From the NCBI GenBank assembly GCA_031761405.1, contig JASEVX010000097.1, positions 555,100 to 619,099 on the forward strand: 64,000 nucleotides of DNA, in the 5' to 3' direction. Under the pieces are notes generated by a model. It worked only from the letters and a program-made list of their open reading frames with translations. It did no database searches and was not told the origin of the DNA. Position numbers and translations under genes: made by a program. The stretch comes from Serripes groenlandicus. Lineage: Eukaryota > Mollusca > Bivalvia > Cardiida > Cardiidae. Positions 34,879 through 45,970 of this stretch are shown here, piece by piece (position 1 is the stretch's first letter; every line of letters begins with the position of its first letter).

Positions 34879-35185
34879 TTTTTATTTCTTTTTTAGTATT
34901 ATGATTTACTTTAAATATGAATGATGTTTTTATCTTTCTTTAATTTATTTTACTGTTTCTTTTGTGTATTCAGTTGTACGGCAGTCCGTCACTTACTGGT
35001 AGAATAGAAGATATTCAACACCTCTTATTTATTTAATTGGGGCTCTGAAAATATTGCACTATTTTAAGTAGTCCCTTAGTCAACATTACTGATTGGATGT
35101 AAATTTAAATTTCTGATTCTTCTATATTTCCAGTTGTACGGCAGTCCGTCACTTACTGGTAGAGTAGACAAAAATCACTCACTTC

Positions 35186-35715
35186 TTAATTATTTACTTT
35201 TCCTGTTTTGAAGTAGAGGATCGGGTTTAGAGTTTCTGTTGTCTTGGTTTTACCTAGACCCTTTTTTTTGTTACGTCTTCTGTGGATGAAGTCGCATTCG
35301 AAACGTGGGGAGTTGAAGTTTAAAATCTCGTTCACTGTTCTTATTTTCTTATTTAGTTCTTTAATGTCTTCGTTGAGTTTTTTGTCATTTGTCAGCTCTT
35401 TGTTAGTTACATCTTTTTGGTCATTCCATTTTTTGGCAAAGACCGGAGGTGCTTCTAAGATTCCTACATCTACATCTATGTCTATTTTTTCCAAAAAATG
35501 AATTTCTTTTAGGTTTTCCAAAATAGGTGTTATTTGATCGAGCAGACTTTCACTACAATCAAATCTTGGGCTGATATATTTTCCTTCCTTTTTGGTTATG
35601 TCGCATGTAAAGTGCCAGAAAAGGACAATTGTAGGTTTGCCGTCCCTCAGTTGTTGAATATTTTTTAATAGATATTTGTATCCATTTATAGTGTTCCTTC
35701 CACTTTGGGTCCACC
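35186..35715 (-). pseudogene. Possible SGNH-hydrolase-like frame upstream of ORF1
   Basis: The minus-strand frame reads GYKYLLKNIQQLRDGKPTIV then LFWHFTCDITKKEGKYISPR, and ends ..VNEILNFNSPRFECDFIHRR. This order resembles a family of SGNH/GDSL-like proteins that I associate with invertebrate mobile elements. The usual C-terminal Asp-x-x-His segment is missing; the frame ends in KTGKVNN. The first ATG of the long frame is at 35521, but homology-like sequence extends to about 35715. Function and membership of the element are uncertain. Confidence 0.4.
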
Positions 35716-35729
35716 AGACTTTTTTTTGT

Positions 35730-36365
35730 GTCTACATATATATTGCTATTTTTATCTTTTCATATTTTATAATACAATAATATACTACAGTAAGTCTCAT
35801 GGGTTATTGGCCAGTTACTAGTTTATGTATTCTATTGTACATCATTTTTACAACATTTTTTACACTTTGTTGAACTTTAGGAACTGCTGTCAGACACCAT
35901 TGTTCTTTTTTTTTAAATATTTTTTCCAGCTAACGTAGCATTGTTATGGAAATATCTTGATGTCAGTTTATTAGAGGAAATATTTGTCTACATATGTATT
36001 GGTAGTTTTATCTTAACACATTTGTAGTACACAAGTCTCATTGATTATTTGCCAATTAATTTTTTTTTTTTTCAACGACATATTTGTCTACATATATATT
36101 TTTTTTTTTTTTTTTTTTTGATTTTTCAAATTGTTAATGCACGAGTCTCATGGGTCTCATGGGTTATTGTCCAATTAATTGTTATGTGTATTCTTGTTTT
36201 CATTAACATTTTTACACGTTTGTACAACATTGTTACAATTTTTTGAAACCCTAGGTACTGCTGTCAGTCACCATGGTTCATTTAAATAGTCTTTCCAACT
36301 AATATAGCATGTTATAGGGATTTTTTGATGTCTATTACGGAATTATTGATGTCTATTTTGGAATT
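35730..36365 (-). repeat. Tandem 5' monomers of the retrotransposon
   Basis: Units begin with 'gtctacatat' on the + strand at 35730, 35986 and 36086. The first and third (about 256 and 280 bp) share 'tctcatgggttattggcc/tcc', 'gtactgctgtcag.caccat' and 'tccaactaatatagcat'. The second is truncated to 100 bp. Tandem promoter-bearing monomers upstream of ORF1 are known in some LINEs. Long poly(T) runs lie inside. Confidence 0.6.
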
Positions 36366-37230
36366 GCCTGTTCGTTGGACGTATGTAGATTGTATTTTTC
36401 TTTTTTTTTAGTATTTTGAACCTGACATTTTTACGTGGACTTGGACTTTACTCATGATATTAATCATCTTGATTCATTCTTTCAGGCTTTGCTCACTTAT
36501 TGTGATACTTTACTTTTTATTTTAATTATATTTATTTTAATAGAGGGACGTGTTTCTGTCTATATTGATCTTGATACATGCTTTATGGCGCTTTATAATC
36601 GATTGATTGATTGAGGAAGCATTGAAATAGTCATATGGATAGCAATAGAAGGAATGAAATAGAATTGAAAAGAGAATAATAGAATAATAGAAAAACTACT
36701 CACCAAATTCTCCCAACCTATAATTATCCTATTTGTACAATATTTTCTTCAATAAACAGATTATTTTAATTGATTATGCTTGAGCTACTGCTAGATGTTT
36801 TCTATAATTGAAACCTTGTAACCTTGTAACCATAGGTCACTTTAATAAACTAGTTAGAACTCAGAATTTTCAATTATTTGAAATGGCCGCTTCTTAGTAA
36901 ATGTTGTTTCTGAAGAAAGACAATTCAGTTAAAGTTTAAGCAAGAACTATTTCATTTAATCAAATGAAACTTTCTCCACCAATGGAGTATTAATTAATTC
37001 ACATAATTATGAAACAATTTCCCTTAGATGGTAAATGATTTAGAAAATTTACACCGATTATTATTAACTAAAATCTGCTCCTCTGTTTTTCATGTCCGTC
37101 TTGTCCAACCGGAAGTTGAGTATGAACTTTTACATTAGTAAATGGTTTCGTGGGCCTCATAAATGAAGCAACACATCCGTTATTCAAAAGAGTGTGGGAA
37201 AGGTGAACGGCATAGTAATATGAGGAAGGA
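36366..37230. other. AT-rich spacer with a possible LINE/SINE 3' tail
   Basis: No gene is visible. 'ggcgctttataatcgattga' followed by (TTGA)n at about 36590-36615 looks like the 3' end of a + strand retroelement. Confidence 0.35.
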
Positions 37231-37234
37231 GAAG

Positions 37235-37842
37235 TTTAGGCAGTCAGACTGGTTTGATGAAGAGTATCATTGTAAAAGAAAAGAGTGTTTAGATTCTTTG
37301 AAAATGTTCAATTTAGATAAAAGCAAATAATCATGTGTATGTCTGTTTAATGTGAAGCGCGAATACAAACGCCTACTAATAGAGAAAGAAGAGGAAATAC
37401 AAAATGGAAAAAAAGTAAAGAGATTGAAAGTTTGAGAAATAAAAGCCCACGAGACTTTTGGAAATATTTTTCCAAGCGAAAGAATAATAATAGTAACATT
37501 AGTGTCGAACAGTTTTACAACTATTTTAAAAATATAGCAGACTGCATAAATTGCACGGCAAATCAGAATTCAGACGATTTTTGTGCACGTGATATGTCAC
37601 ATGATAAACCGCGGTTTAGTGAATTGGATGAACCGATAAGTTTAAAAGAGGTACACGCTGCTATATCTTGTTTAAAAAAGAGAAAAGCATATTCGTTAGA
37701 TGAAATGATAAACCATTATTTCATTTCTACTGGTGATATAATAGCAGGTCATTTGGCTGACATTTTCAACATTGTATTCGATTCTTGGATCTTTCCGTCA
37801 AGCTGGATGGAAGGAATAGTGATTCCTTTGCATACAAACTGA
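37235..37842 (+). pseudogene. LINE ORF2 fragment, + strand (linker and RT N-terminus)
   Basis: Degenerate SDWFDEEY..KRKECLDSLK is followed, after stops, by SPRDFWKYFSKRKNNNSNIS, EPISLKEVHAAISCLKKRKA and DIFNIVFDSWIFPSSWMEGI. This is the segment between endonuclease and the RT catalytic core of CR1/L2-type elements. It breaks off after GIVIPLH at 37842, exactly where antisense LINE sequence begins. Confidence 0.75.
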
Positions 37843-37848
37843 GATATA

Positions 37849-37992
37849 AACGAAGTTGCAGTGCAGTACTTGTGTAAGGCATTCAATTGCATTCTGAGAC
37901 CAATAACCGTGTCACTCATCAACGCAACATTGTCAGCGAACATCAGTGAGAATATTTCCAACAGAACAGGGGATAGTTGTATCTCCAAGAAC
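37849..37992 (-). pseudogene. LINE RT fragment, minus strand (catalytic motif)
   Basis: Reads EIQLSPVLLEIFSLMFADNV then ALMSDTVIGLRMQLNALHKY, the RT palm region, with FADN where active enzymes have FADD. It belongs with the minus-strand fragments from 38880, separated from them by the repeat element at 38034-38846. Confidence 0.7.
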
Positions 37993-38033
37993 CACCATTT
38001 CGAATCGCAGACTCGAAATCATTTATAACAAGA

Positions 38034-38846
38034 GTACCGCAAACGGTACATAATACGCCCGTCAGGAACTTCTTTGTAAGTTTCCTCTTTGTTTTGATAT
38101 ATTGTGGTTTTGTAAAAAGTGAATAAAGTCGTTCAGGAATAAGTTGTTAAAGAATAATGGGAAACTATGAAAAATGCATAACTCATGCAGAAATTGACAA
38201 ATATTCTAAGTCCAAAAAGGGGCATAACTCATTCAAGAATTGACGAAATCCCAGGAAATATGAACCTGATCTGTGACACTTGATTACAAAGCCATATACA
38301 TAATTTCAGCTCAATACATCAAAGCATGTAGAAAAAAAGTGCGGAAAACAAATATTCTAAGTCCAAAAAGGGGCATAACTCATTCAAAAATTGACGAAAT
38401 CCCAGGAAATATGAACTTGATCTGTGACATATCACTACAAAGCCTAATACACAATTTCAGGTCAATAGCTCAAAGTATGTAAGAAAAAAGTGCGGAAAAC
38501 CAATATTCTAAGTCCAAAAAGGGGCATAACTCATTCAAAAATTGACGAAATCCGAGGAAATGTGAACTTGATCTGTAACTCATGATTACAAAGCCATATA
38601 CATAATTTCAGCTCAATAGATCAAAGCATGTAGAAAAAAAGTGCGGAAAACAAATATTCTAACAAATATTCTTTCTAACAAATATTCTAAGTCCAAAAAG
38701 GGGCATAACTCATTCAAAAATTGACGAAATCCCAGGAAATATGAACTTGATCTGTGACATATCACTACAAAGCCTAATACACAATTTCAGGTCAATAGCT
38801 CAAAGTATGTAAGAAAAAAGTGCGGAAAACCGTTTTTAAAAAACGG
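38034..38846. mobile_element. Insertion with ~152-bp internal tandem repeat
   Basis: Four monomers beginning 'ttctaagtccaaaaaggggc' start at about 38202, 38353, 38505 and 38684; the last spacing has 27 extra bases. The insertion starts with the palindrome GTACCGCAAACGGTAC (38034-38049) and ends with CCGTTTTTAAAAAACGG (38830-38846). It splits a LINE reverse transcriptase. The class of element is not certain. Confidence 0.6.
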
Positions 38847-38879
38847 TCGTATAAAAAGGGAAAATAATACAAGGCTTAA

Positions 38880-39960
38880 CGTACAGCCTTGACGTAAACC
38901 AACTGCACAACTAAATGCATTGGATAAAGCATCATTATTTGTATCTCTAACACGAGCTTTGCGACTTTATAAATGCCAACAATAGATTTTAGCAAATTAC
39001 CTTTTAAACCGTGTTGCCGTAGGGCTGTAAATAAATTTGACCTGTTGACTGAATCAAATGCTTTTTTAAAGTCTATAAAAACAACATAAAATTATAATTT
39101 TCTCCCCCTTTTGCAAAGATATTTACCAAGTACTGCTTGAAGTACAAAAGCATTGTCGATTGTAGAATAACCCTGCCGAAATCCTGCCTGAGATTCCGTA
39201 ATTGTATCATAAGCGTTAACAAAAGATGTTGATCGTTGATGTTGCCATTTTAATGAATCGGTATAATAACCGATTGAGACCAAGCTCCTGGAAACTCACT
39301 AGTTCTGAATAATATATTAAACATCAACCTTATATGGGGTAATACAACTTGTATACCATATATAAAGTGTTTCACCATTAAATCACCTACACCCGCTTTA
39401 TCGACATTTAGATCTTTTACCGCATAATAATTTCATCGTCAGTTATATCACCATTAAACATATTATAGTCGTAATCATTTTCTAAATTAACATCTGAGGT
39501 AAAATCACTATCATCAACCTAATCAAATGTATCAAAAACATTTGTGAAATGACTTAACCATCTGTCAACTGTTAAATCAACATAATTATACGGCTTATCA
39601 GACACTTGATTTCACCAGTTGCCAAAAGTGTTTACCATCATATATGTTGCTATCAATAGTATTTATACATTGTATTCGATGATCATGTTTCTTCCGTTTA
39701 CATATGGAATTATATGCTTGTTTAGATAAAATGTATTCAGATAAAAATACGTCAGAGTTATGCTATGGAAGATTCTTAATGCTCTGTTTTTAGATTCTTC
39801 ATTTCATTGCAATCTTTGTCATGCCAATTTGTTTTAAATGGTCTACCTTTCTTTCCCAATTGAACTTTTCTGAAAGATTCACTGCATTGCTTTACAATGT
39901 TTTCAAAGTAATTTAAAACCTTATCTATACTAAAATAATATTGATTCATGTTTGCTTATG
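38880..39960 (-). pseudogene. LINE RT remains, minus strand
   Basis: In element order: VNLENDYDYNMFNGDITDDE (about 39490-39430), DKAGVGDLMVKHFIYG, FNILFRTSEFPGAWSQSVII (39350-39260), ITESQAGFRQGYSTIDNAFV (about 39205-39145), then VFIDFKKAFDSVNRSNLFTA. Multiple stops and frameshifts break it. The RT N-terminal segment overlaps in content with the + strand fragment at 37235-37842, so at least two LINE copies are present. Confidence 0.75.
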
Positions 39961-39962
39961 TA

Positions 39963-40140
39963 TGTTGTTGTTGATTGGGGTTTAACGCCGTTTTCAAAAA
40001 CAAATTCAGTCATATCACGGCGACCAGTTCACCTACTCATGCGTTTCCTGGTTTTCCCACACCAGTACCCCACACAACATACCTTCCAAGCAACTGGCTG
40101 CTTTTCCACATAGACTGTTAAACAGTCCATTGGTGAAAGA
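39963..40140 (-). mobile_element. SINE fragment inside the LINE
   Basis: 'gattggggtttaacgccgtt', 'cacctactcatgcgtttcct' and 'caagcaactggctgcttttc' match the body of 18177-18479. The tRNA-like head is missing. It separates the RT remains from the endonuclease remains. Confidence 0.7.
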
Positions 40141-40380
40141 CGGAGCTAATGTATTAAATGACCCTTTATCAAAACAATCTGACAACTTAAACTGGTAATA
40201 TAAAATATCTGAATTACTAAATGCATAAACACTCTGTTGGTCGAAGTGCTCATTTGTTTGAGATATTTGATCAATAATATCTGTATTTACCAAGAACCCA
40301 TTACATTGCACATCTAATGATAGACTTAAAGGCAGATGATCACTTATAGATACAGTTTCAATAGAAACATCGAATGATCA
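40141..40380 (-). pseudogene. LINE endonuclease end, minus strand
   Basis: SISDHLPLSLSLDVQCNGFL includes the S-D-H motif of AP-like endonucleases, then FDQQSVYAFSNSDILYYQFK. It precedes the RT remains in element order. Confidence 0.55.
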
Positions 40381-40388
40381 TGATATGT

Positions 40389-40520
40389 ACTGTCGAATAG
40401 AGAGATATTGTTTGGTATAGTCTTATTATAAAACAATATACTGATTTCATACGTAACCTTCTAGGTTTCTTATTTTACATATCATTTTCGGTGATTTTTA
40501 TTTGTTTGGAACAAACAAAT
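40389..40520 (+). other. Remnant of unit D 3' UTR
   Basis: 'tgtcgaatagagagatattg' and 'aacaatatactgatttcata' match 21530-21660 behind unit C. It marks the right limit of the insertion complex. The C-terminal coding part of D and about 500 bp after it are missing. Confidence 0.7.
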
Positions 40521-41390
40521 TTAGTAGCTGCAATTCTGAAGCCATTCGTCTTATGGAAAAGTCCATGAATTTCATACGCGTGAAAGTAGTACTCAATACT
40601 TGCTCTTACTTTTCAAATGTATCACGATATTTGAAATAATGATATATTTATATCGTCTTTGTTTTCTTATGTGGTTCTTATATTCAAAGAGAATTTGGAA
40701 ATAAAATGAAACATTGTATTTTAAAACATGAACGCGGAGAGATTTATAAATCTCAATGAGTGAACTGCTACAAGGAGAACTATTTCCGAATTAAGCTCCA
40801 GATACGGTATTTGAATTTTCATTCACGCATTGAAAATGAAGATAAAAACAGAATTGAAAATATTTTCTTTGTGCCTTGTCGGCCATATAAATATAGTATA
40901 AAGAATTAAAAAAGCAAATATGTACGTCATAAAATGCATTTAAAATGAGAGTAACACATTTGCAGAGAAATCGTGATCGTCGAATTCTATTTATAAATAC
41001 AACGGTATGGGGGGAGGGTCTAAAGTGCGAACGCGATCTGCGGGCAAATACATTATAGAGGGAAAATGCGGACAAATGCAACATAGAGGGAAAATGCGGA
41101 CGCTATAGAATATAGAGCGAATCTGCGGACGCTATGATTTGTTGTAAAAAATGTTAAATTAAAGATGTGCAAATGTGTATAATTTGTTACATATGATCAT
41201 ATCCAGGGTTTTCTTTGTAAATATATAATGTGTTTGATTGCTTTTATCAGTGATATAGATTAAACCAAAAATCGAGATCATGCTGAAATGGAATCTCTTT
41301 GTAAAGTGTTTTAACGACTTTCCTCTTTATATCATATCTATAGATATCAATAACGAGAATTGATGGATTGATTTTCCGACAAGTAAATGT
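40521..41390. other. Unassigned sequence with short 'agagggaaaatgcggac' repeats
   Basis: No gene is visible. Between 41020 and 41140 the motif 'tagagggaaaatgcggac' or 'tagagcgaatctgcggac' occurs four times, probably part of a transposon end. Confidence 0.4.
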
Positions 41391-41394
41391 CTTT

Positions 41395-41480
41395 TGACGC
41401 ATCTGCAGCGGACGAAATTTGAAAACATTGCAAGAATAGAATAGGTTGCTAGTAACTAGCCATAGGTTTTGCTTCAATTA
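41395..41480. mobile_element. MITE end
   Basis: 'cgcatctgcagcggacgaaa' and 'tttgaaaacattgcaagaat', the left part of the TTAA MITE family. Confidence 0.45.
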
Positions 41481-41875
41481 TATCCTCTCCTTTACAATCG
41501 ATTGAAGGGTCATGGGTTCTAGTTATTGTTTGGCCTCTTCATTTTCTACTTTGTAACTTTCAACAGTTTTCCATGTGCCATACTACGAGGCAAATGATCC
41601 ATGCAACATTCTATTCTGTAGGGTATTCTGTTGTCGAAATATCCACAGGTGCATTAACACAAGATTTGTGAAACCAATTTGTGCATATATCACATTGTAC
41701 CATGACGGTATCGACACATCCCGGCAAGTTACATATACATAAATGTATATGATAGGTATATTGGGAAAAGGGGTTACATTTATAATTTGTTTAGAATGAC
41801 ACTCGTACACAATGGTAATTAACAGTGTATGGTCACGAATCCTTAATTGATTTGGCAAGCTTAAACACCCTTTAA

Positions 41876-42091
41876 TCCTTTCCCTCATACGACAATTCTG
41901 AGGCAGACGACTTAGAACGTATTTTGTCAAAACATAGAAAATCTCTATAATTGAATGGATAACCTAAAAGTGGAAAACATTGTGGCAAAAGGAGAAATTG
42001 CACATTTTGTGCAATTTCTTCTTTTGTCACTATGTTTTCAAAAAGCTGTCTGCTGTAGAGGCGTCCAAAAGCGTTTATATGAGGGGAAGGG
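41876..42091. mobile_element. Complete TTAA MITE, 216 bp
   Basis: TTAA at 41872-41875 and 42092-42095 flank TCCTTTCCCTCATACGACA.. and ..ATATGAGGGGAAGGG. The interior has 'ggagaaattgcacattttgt' with its complement and 'gcagacgactt'/'agctgtctgctgtag'. TTAA target sites and C-rich ends are typical of piggyBac-type elements. Confidence 0.75.
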
Positions 42092-42324
42092 TTAAAGGAA
42101 ACAGCGGCCAGCTTAGGTGTATACTGTAGAGTAAACTGCAGACGGCACAGGTATTGGTTTTCTCTGGAGCATTTAATCCTTTTATAATGCAAATTAATTC
42201 AAAATCCTCTGAAGTCTGAAGCATGTTTCTTTTAAAGTGCTCATATAAATATTAGTACTGCCTTTTTCCACAATACTTTCTACATGATTTCAATTACTCT
42301 TTCATTTGGATAGATGTTTCTTTT

Positions 42325-43000
42325 TTAGCTCACCTGAGCACGAAGTGCTGAAAGTTAGTTATTGTGATCTCCTTTTGTCCTGCGTCTGTCGCACGTCAAC
42401 ATCTTCTCCTCAGTAACGAGTGGGTCAATTGGAATGAAACTTCACAGAAAGCATCCTCTCATTGACCTCACCAGAATTCCTTCAAATGTTTGTGATACAT
42501 GCAGAATTATGGTTTCCATGGCAACGAAAATAAAATAACTTTAAAATTCTTCTTCTACCAAACTGGTTGGCAGATTTTCAAATTATTTTAAAGAAGTGTT
42601 CCTTGGACGCCAGGGAGCGGGGCTTTTTTGCCTTATATGGCTATACTGTAAACTCAAAAAAATCTTCTCCTCCAAAAGTCTCAGGCCGATTTTCAAATAA
42701 TTTTGTAGAAATGTTCCTAGGGTGACCCTCTATCAGATTCCTTCCAGCCAAGTTGATTGGTCGAAAAACATGGCCGCCAGCGGGCGGGGCTTTTTTGCCT
42801 AATATGTCTATAGTAAAAGCTTGAAAAATCTTCTCCTTTTTTTAGAAATGTTCATTGGGAGACCATCTATCAGATTCCTCCAAGCCATGTTGATTGGTCG
42901 AAACACATGGCCGCCAGGGGGCAGGGCTATTTGGCCTTATATGGCTATAGTGAAAACTTGAAAAATCTCTTGTTAAGCAGGAAGCTTTTGAGTCAATTGT
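42325..43000. repeat. TTAGCTCACCTGAGC-type dispersed repeat
   Basis: It begins 'ttagctcacctgagcacgaa' and contains two to three ~165-bp monomers with 'caagccatgttgattggtcg', 'acatggccgccag' and 'gcggggcttttttgcc'. I associate this element with mollusc genomes. No coding capacity is seen. Confidence 0.6.
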
Positions 43001-43429
43001 GATTTTCTTTTTTAACAAAAATTGGTAAATACTTAAATGAGTGAGTCGGGGCCATAATGGTTATCCATTTGTTTAACATGTCTTTTGAAACTTGGAAATT
43101 AAATATAATATTCACATGTATGTCTCATGATTTATTTTTATAGACAATTAAAATGGCATTTAATTTTAACGGATGCGTCATTTATTCTTTTACCCGAAGT
43201 TGTAATATTTATAAACAATGCATAGTTTATAAATCACACATCTATGCAAAGGCAAATGTTTGAACAGTTTTATGTACCCAAACAAATGTGGTGCCTTCAG
43301 CGCTTTGATTATGTATGTGTTCATTACATTGATTGTTATAAATTATTATTGGTATCACTCTTATAGTCTGTTGTTGTTCCCTGACCACATTATTATGTTA
43401 CTTTTATTAATTTTTTTTATTAATAAACG

Positions 43430-43770
<341 letters not shown>

Positions 43771-43845
43771 GGAGTGTTTAATGTATTTTTAATTGGTTTA
43801 ATGTATTTTTAATTTGTTATGTTGTATCATCGTTGGACGCATTTC

Positions 43846-43851
43846 AATAAA
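43846..43851 (+). other. Candidate poly(A) signal, unit D
   Basis: AATAAA in 'gcatttcaataaaaccattc'. It is now more than 13 kb from the truncated reading frame. Confidence 0.4.
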
Positions 43852-44084
43852 ACCATTCTCTTATAACTCTTGTTACTCTCTATATAAAAGCAATAATTAA
43901 ATAATAGAGGTAATTAAATAATAGAGTTAAACAATTGTGGCAAAATCCATCTGCTTTAGCTACGTGAAAATGCTTCTGTATTTTGGAAAAGGAGTTAAAC
44001 GGAGGCTATATTAGACTCGGTCAACATTCTTTCTTTCAATTGATAAAATAATGACAGTCGTTCGTATCCCTTAAACATATAAAT

Positions 44085-44350
44085 ACCTTCTCCGCGTTGC
44101 TGTGGTAAGAGCATCTCCCTCCAGAGCGAGAGGTCAAGGTTCGACCCCTTACCGAGTCATACCAAAGAGTTTAAAATTTATAGTAAGGGCTTACCTCCTT
44201 TGAGCTCGATGGCAATATAAATGCATATACCTTATCACTTAAGCATCTTTGTTAGAATAAATAATACTGGCAGTACTGATAAGTTACCAAGGCAACGCCT
44301 TGATTTAACTGAAATAATGTTGAGAGTAGGGTAAACACCATTCACACAAA
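44085..44350 (+). mobile_element. tRNA-like SINE behind unit D
   Basis: 'tgctgtggtaagagcatctc' (box A) and 'aaggttcgaccccttaccga' (box B) start the best-preserved copy of this module. It ends in 'tgagagtagggtaaacacca'. Confidence 0.7.
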
Positions 44351-44399
44351 CACATTTTCCATAATAAATGAATCATCTCTAATGTTTACTTTTTACTAG

Positions 44400-45200
44400 G
44401 TGTGTTGGGGGTCTTAACGAATCTAATATAGGTCTTCGTTAAGATTTGTTCAATACCCTTATGATAAAAGTTCTTTACTATAGTACGCTGTCGTAAAAAT
44501 AATGCTTTAAGCTGGGACCTCTCGCAAATTACTAATAACGAAAGTGCTGATCGCGCTGCTTTCTTGCAATATTTCGAATTGTGTACACGTTTTAATTGCG
44601 TCATATACCCCTGGTTAACTTGAAATTCGTTCTGAAATTCCGGAACTCAAGTGCAAAGGATGTCTTAATAAACACTACAAGCGCTATTAGACTGATAAAC
44701 ACTGTGCTGTCACGGTCCAATATTGGGCACCAATGTCACAGGGAGAGACACAAATACTCAGTCTGGGTTTCCGACCAGGGACCTCTCGCTTTAAGGGCAA
44801 GTATTATACCGATCAAGCAAACCGGTGTGCTTACATGTATAATATCTCACAATTTATTTTGCTAACAATAAGGCTAACACGACATTGTGTCATCAGATTG
44901 ATACATGTTTTTGGTTATCTAATAGGATATTATAATGCACAAAACAAAACGAAACGAAAGAAAAGAACAACATTATAATAGAGAAATTAGAACAAGCCAT
45001 TTTGCAGACGAAACGACACATTATTACGGGAAAAAAGGGACTAGATGTCATTTTAAAATGGAACTACACATGACACCAGAATAAAGGAACAAGCACACTC
45101 TTTATAGATTAAATGACAAGGTACATGCACAGGCATTTTACAACGAAACGGTATGGAATCATCTTATATAGGATCAAATAAGTTTGATGACATACTGTCA
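44400..45200. repeat. Unit-downstream module, copy 4
   Basis: A single 65-bp-type unit (44405-44470), then 'gggacctctcgcaaatta', the minus-strand tRNA-like head at 44765-44825, and 'aagccattttgcagacgaaa'. Confidence 0.75.
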
Positions 45201-45259
45201 AAGAAATAAAAAGTTGAAAGCAACATTAATTCAGCGAGTAAAATTGTAAAAAAAAATGT

Positions 45260-45545
45260 ATAACCCTTTCCCTAATACAGCAAATCTGCAGCAGACGACT
45301 TAAAATTGTTCTAGCATATGTTTTGAAAATCGCAAGAAATAAAAGAATAATTATTGAATATAGTTTAAATAATGTGAACAGAACAGAACAGAAGTTTATT
45401 GATTTGATCATCATCATCGTACAAACATATTAACATAACATACGTGAGACATACGCTCGTTTTGAGAAATTTCTCCTTTTGTCACAATGTTTTCAAAAGT
45501 CGTCTGCCGCAGAGGCGTCAGAAAGCGTCTATATCAGGGAAAGGG
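45260..45545. mobile_element. TTAA-type MITE upstream of unit E
   Basis: 'aaccctttccctaatacagc' and 'ctgcagcagacgacttaaaa' on the left; 'agtcgtctgccgcagaggcg' and 'atatcagggaaagggt' on the right. It is the better-preserved version of 7326-7575. Confidence 0.6.
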
Positions 45546-45626
45546 TGAACAGAGAACAACTGGTCTGACTTTCAAGTTGGAAAGTTATACATTGTAACTA
45601 ACACGGTTTGAAAACCCGCTATCTCT

Positions 45627-45848
45627 AGTTTGGGTTTTGTTTCTAAAAGTATTGGGACGCTAAATTTAGCATATTACGTAATAGGTCTTTCCAGATATGC
45701 ATTTATGGGAAATCCAAATGGTCATTGGTAATTTCTAAAGATAAGAACGGAAAATATTTAAATATACCTGTGTGTGTGTGTGCCTGTATTAAAGTGATGA
45801 TACGGTTATCAACGAAATAGGCTTGGACATTAAATAGGTGAATTAATC
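45627..45848 (+). promoter_or_regulatory. Promoter region of unit E, IRF-like motif altered
   Basis: AGTTTGGGTTTTGTTTCT at 45627-45644 differs from the other units by C to G inside the core (TTTGGGTT). TATTTAAATATACC near 45755 is kept. A short (TG)n insertion follows. Confidence 0.45.
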
Positions 45849-45970
45849 ATGCAGTTAAAGCCATCGGAGATACGATTTTCACAGGATTCGATAAACAATC
45901 GTTTCGATCAGCGTTCAAACCATTCTTGTAAAAGTGTTGGAGAAACTCTGGACGATCTTTGTGAAGGAAG
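45849..45970 (+). CDS. ParB/Srx-like CAAX gene, unit E, exon 1
   Basis: MQLKPSEIRFSQDSINNRF, then GETLDDLCEG, with donor GT at 45971. Identical in phase and length to units B, C, D and F. The intron is 1854 bp. Confidence 0.88.

Larger units (their letters stand above)
30268..36365 (-). mobile_element. CR1-like non-LTR retrotransposon, decayed, nearly full length
   Basis: The element lies on the minus strand, interrupting unit D's exon 2. Its 3' end (30268-30290) is a short tandem repeat, AATTGTG AATTGTG, as is usual in the CR1/L2 group. Upstream, in element order from its 5' end, are tandem monomers (35730-36365), a possible SGNH-like frame, ORF1, endonuclease and reverse transcriptase. Several frameshifts break the frames, so it is not autonomous now. 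Together with the LINE fragments to 40388 it replaced the end of unit D: host sequence resumes at 'tactgtcgaatagagagata'. Confidence 0.8.

Noticed and set aside
38034..38846. Firm call as Helitron
   Set aside because: Hairpins are present at both ends, but the TC start and CTRR end cannot be placed convincingly.
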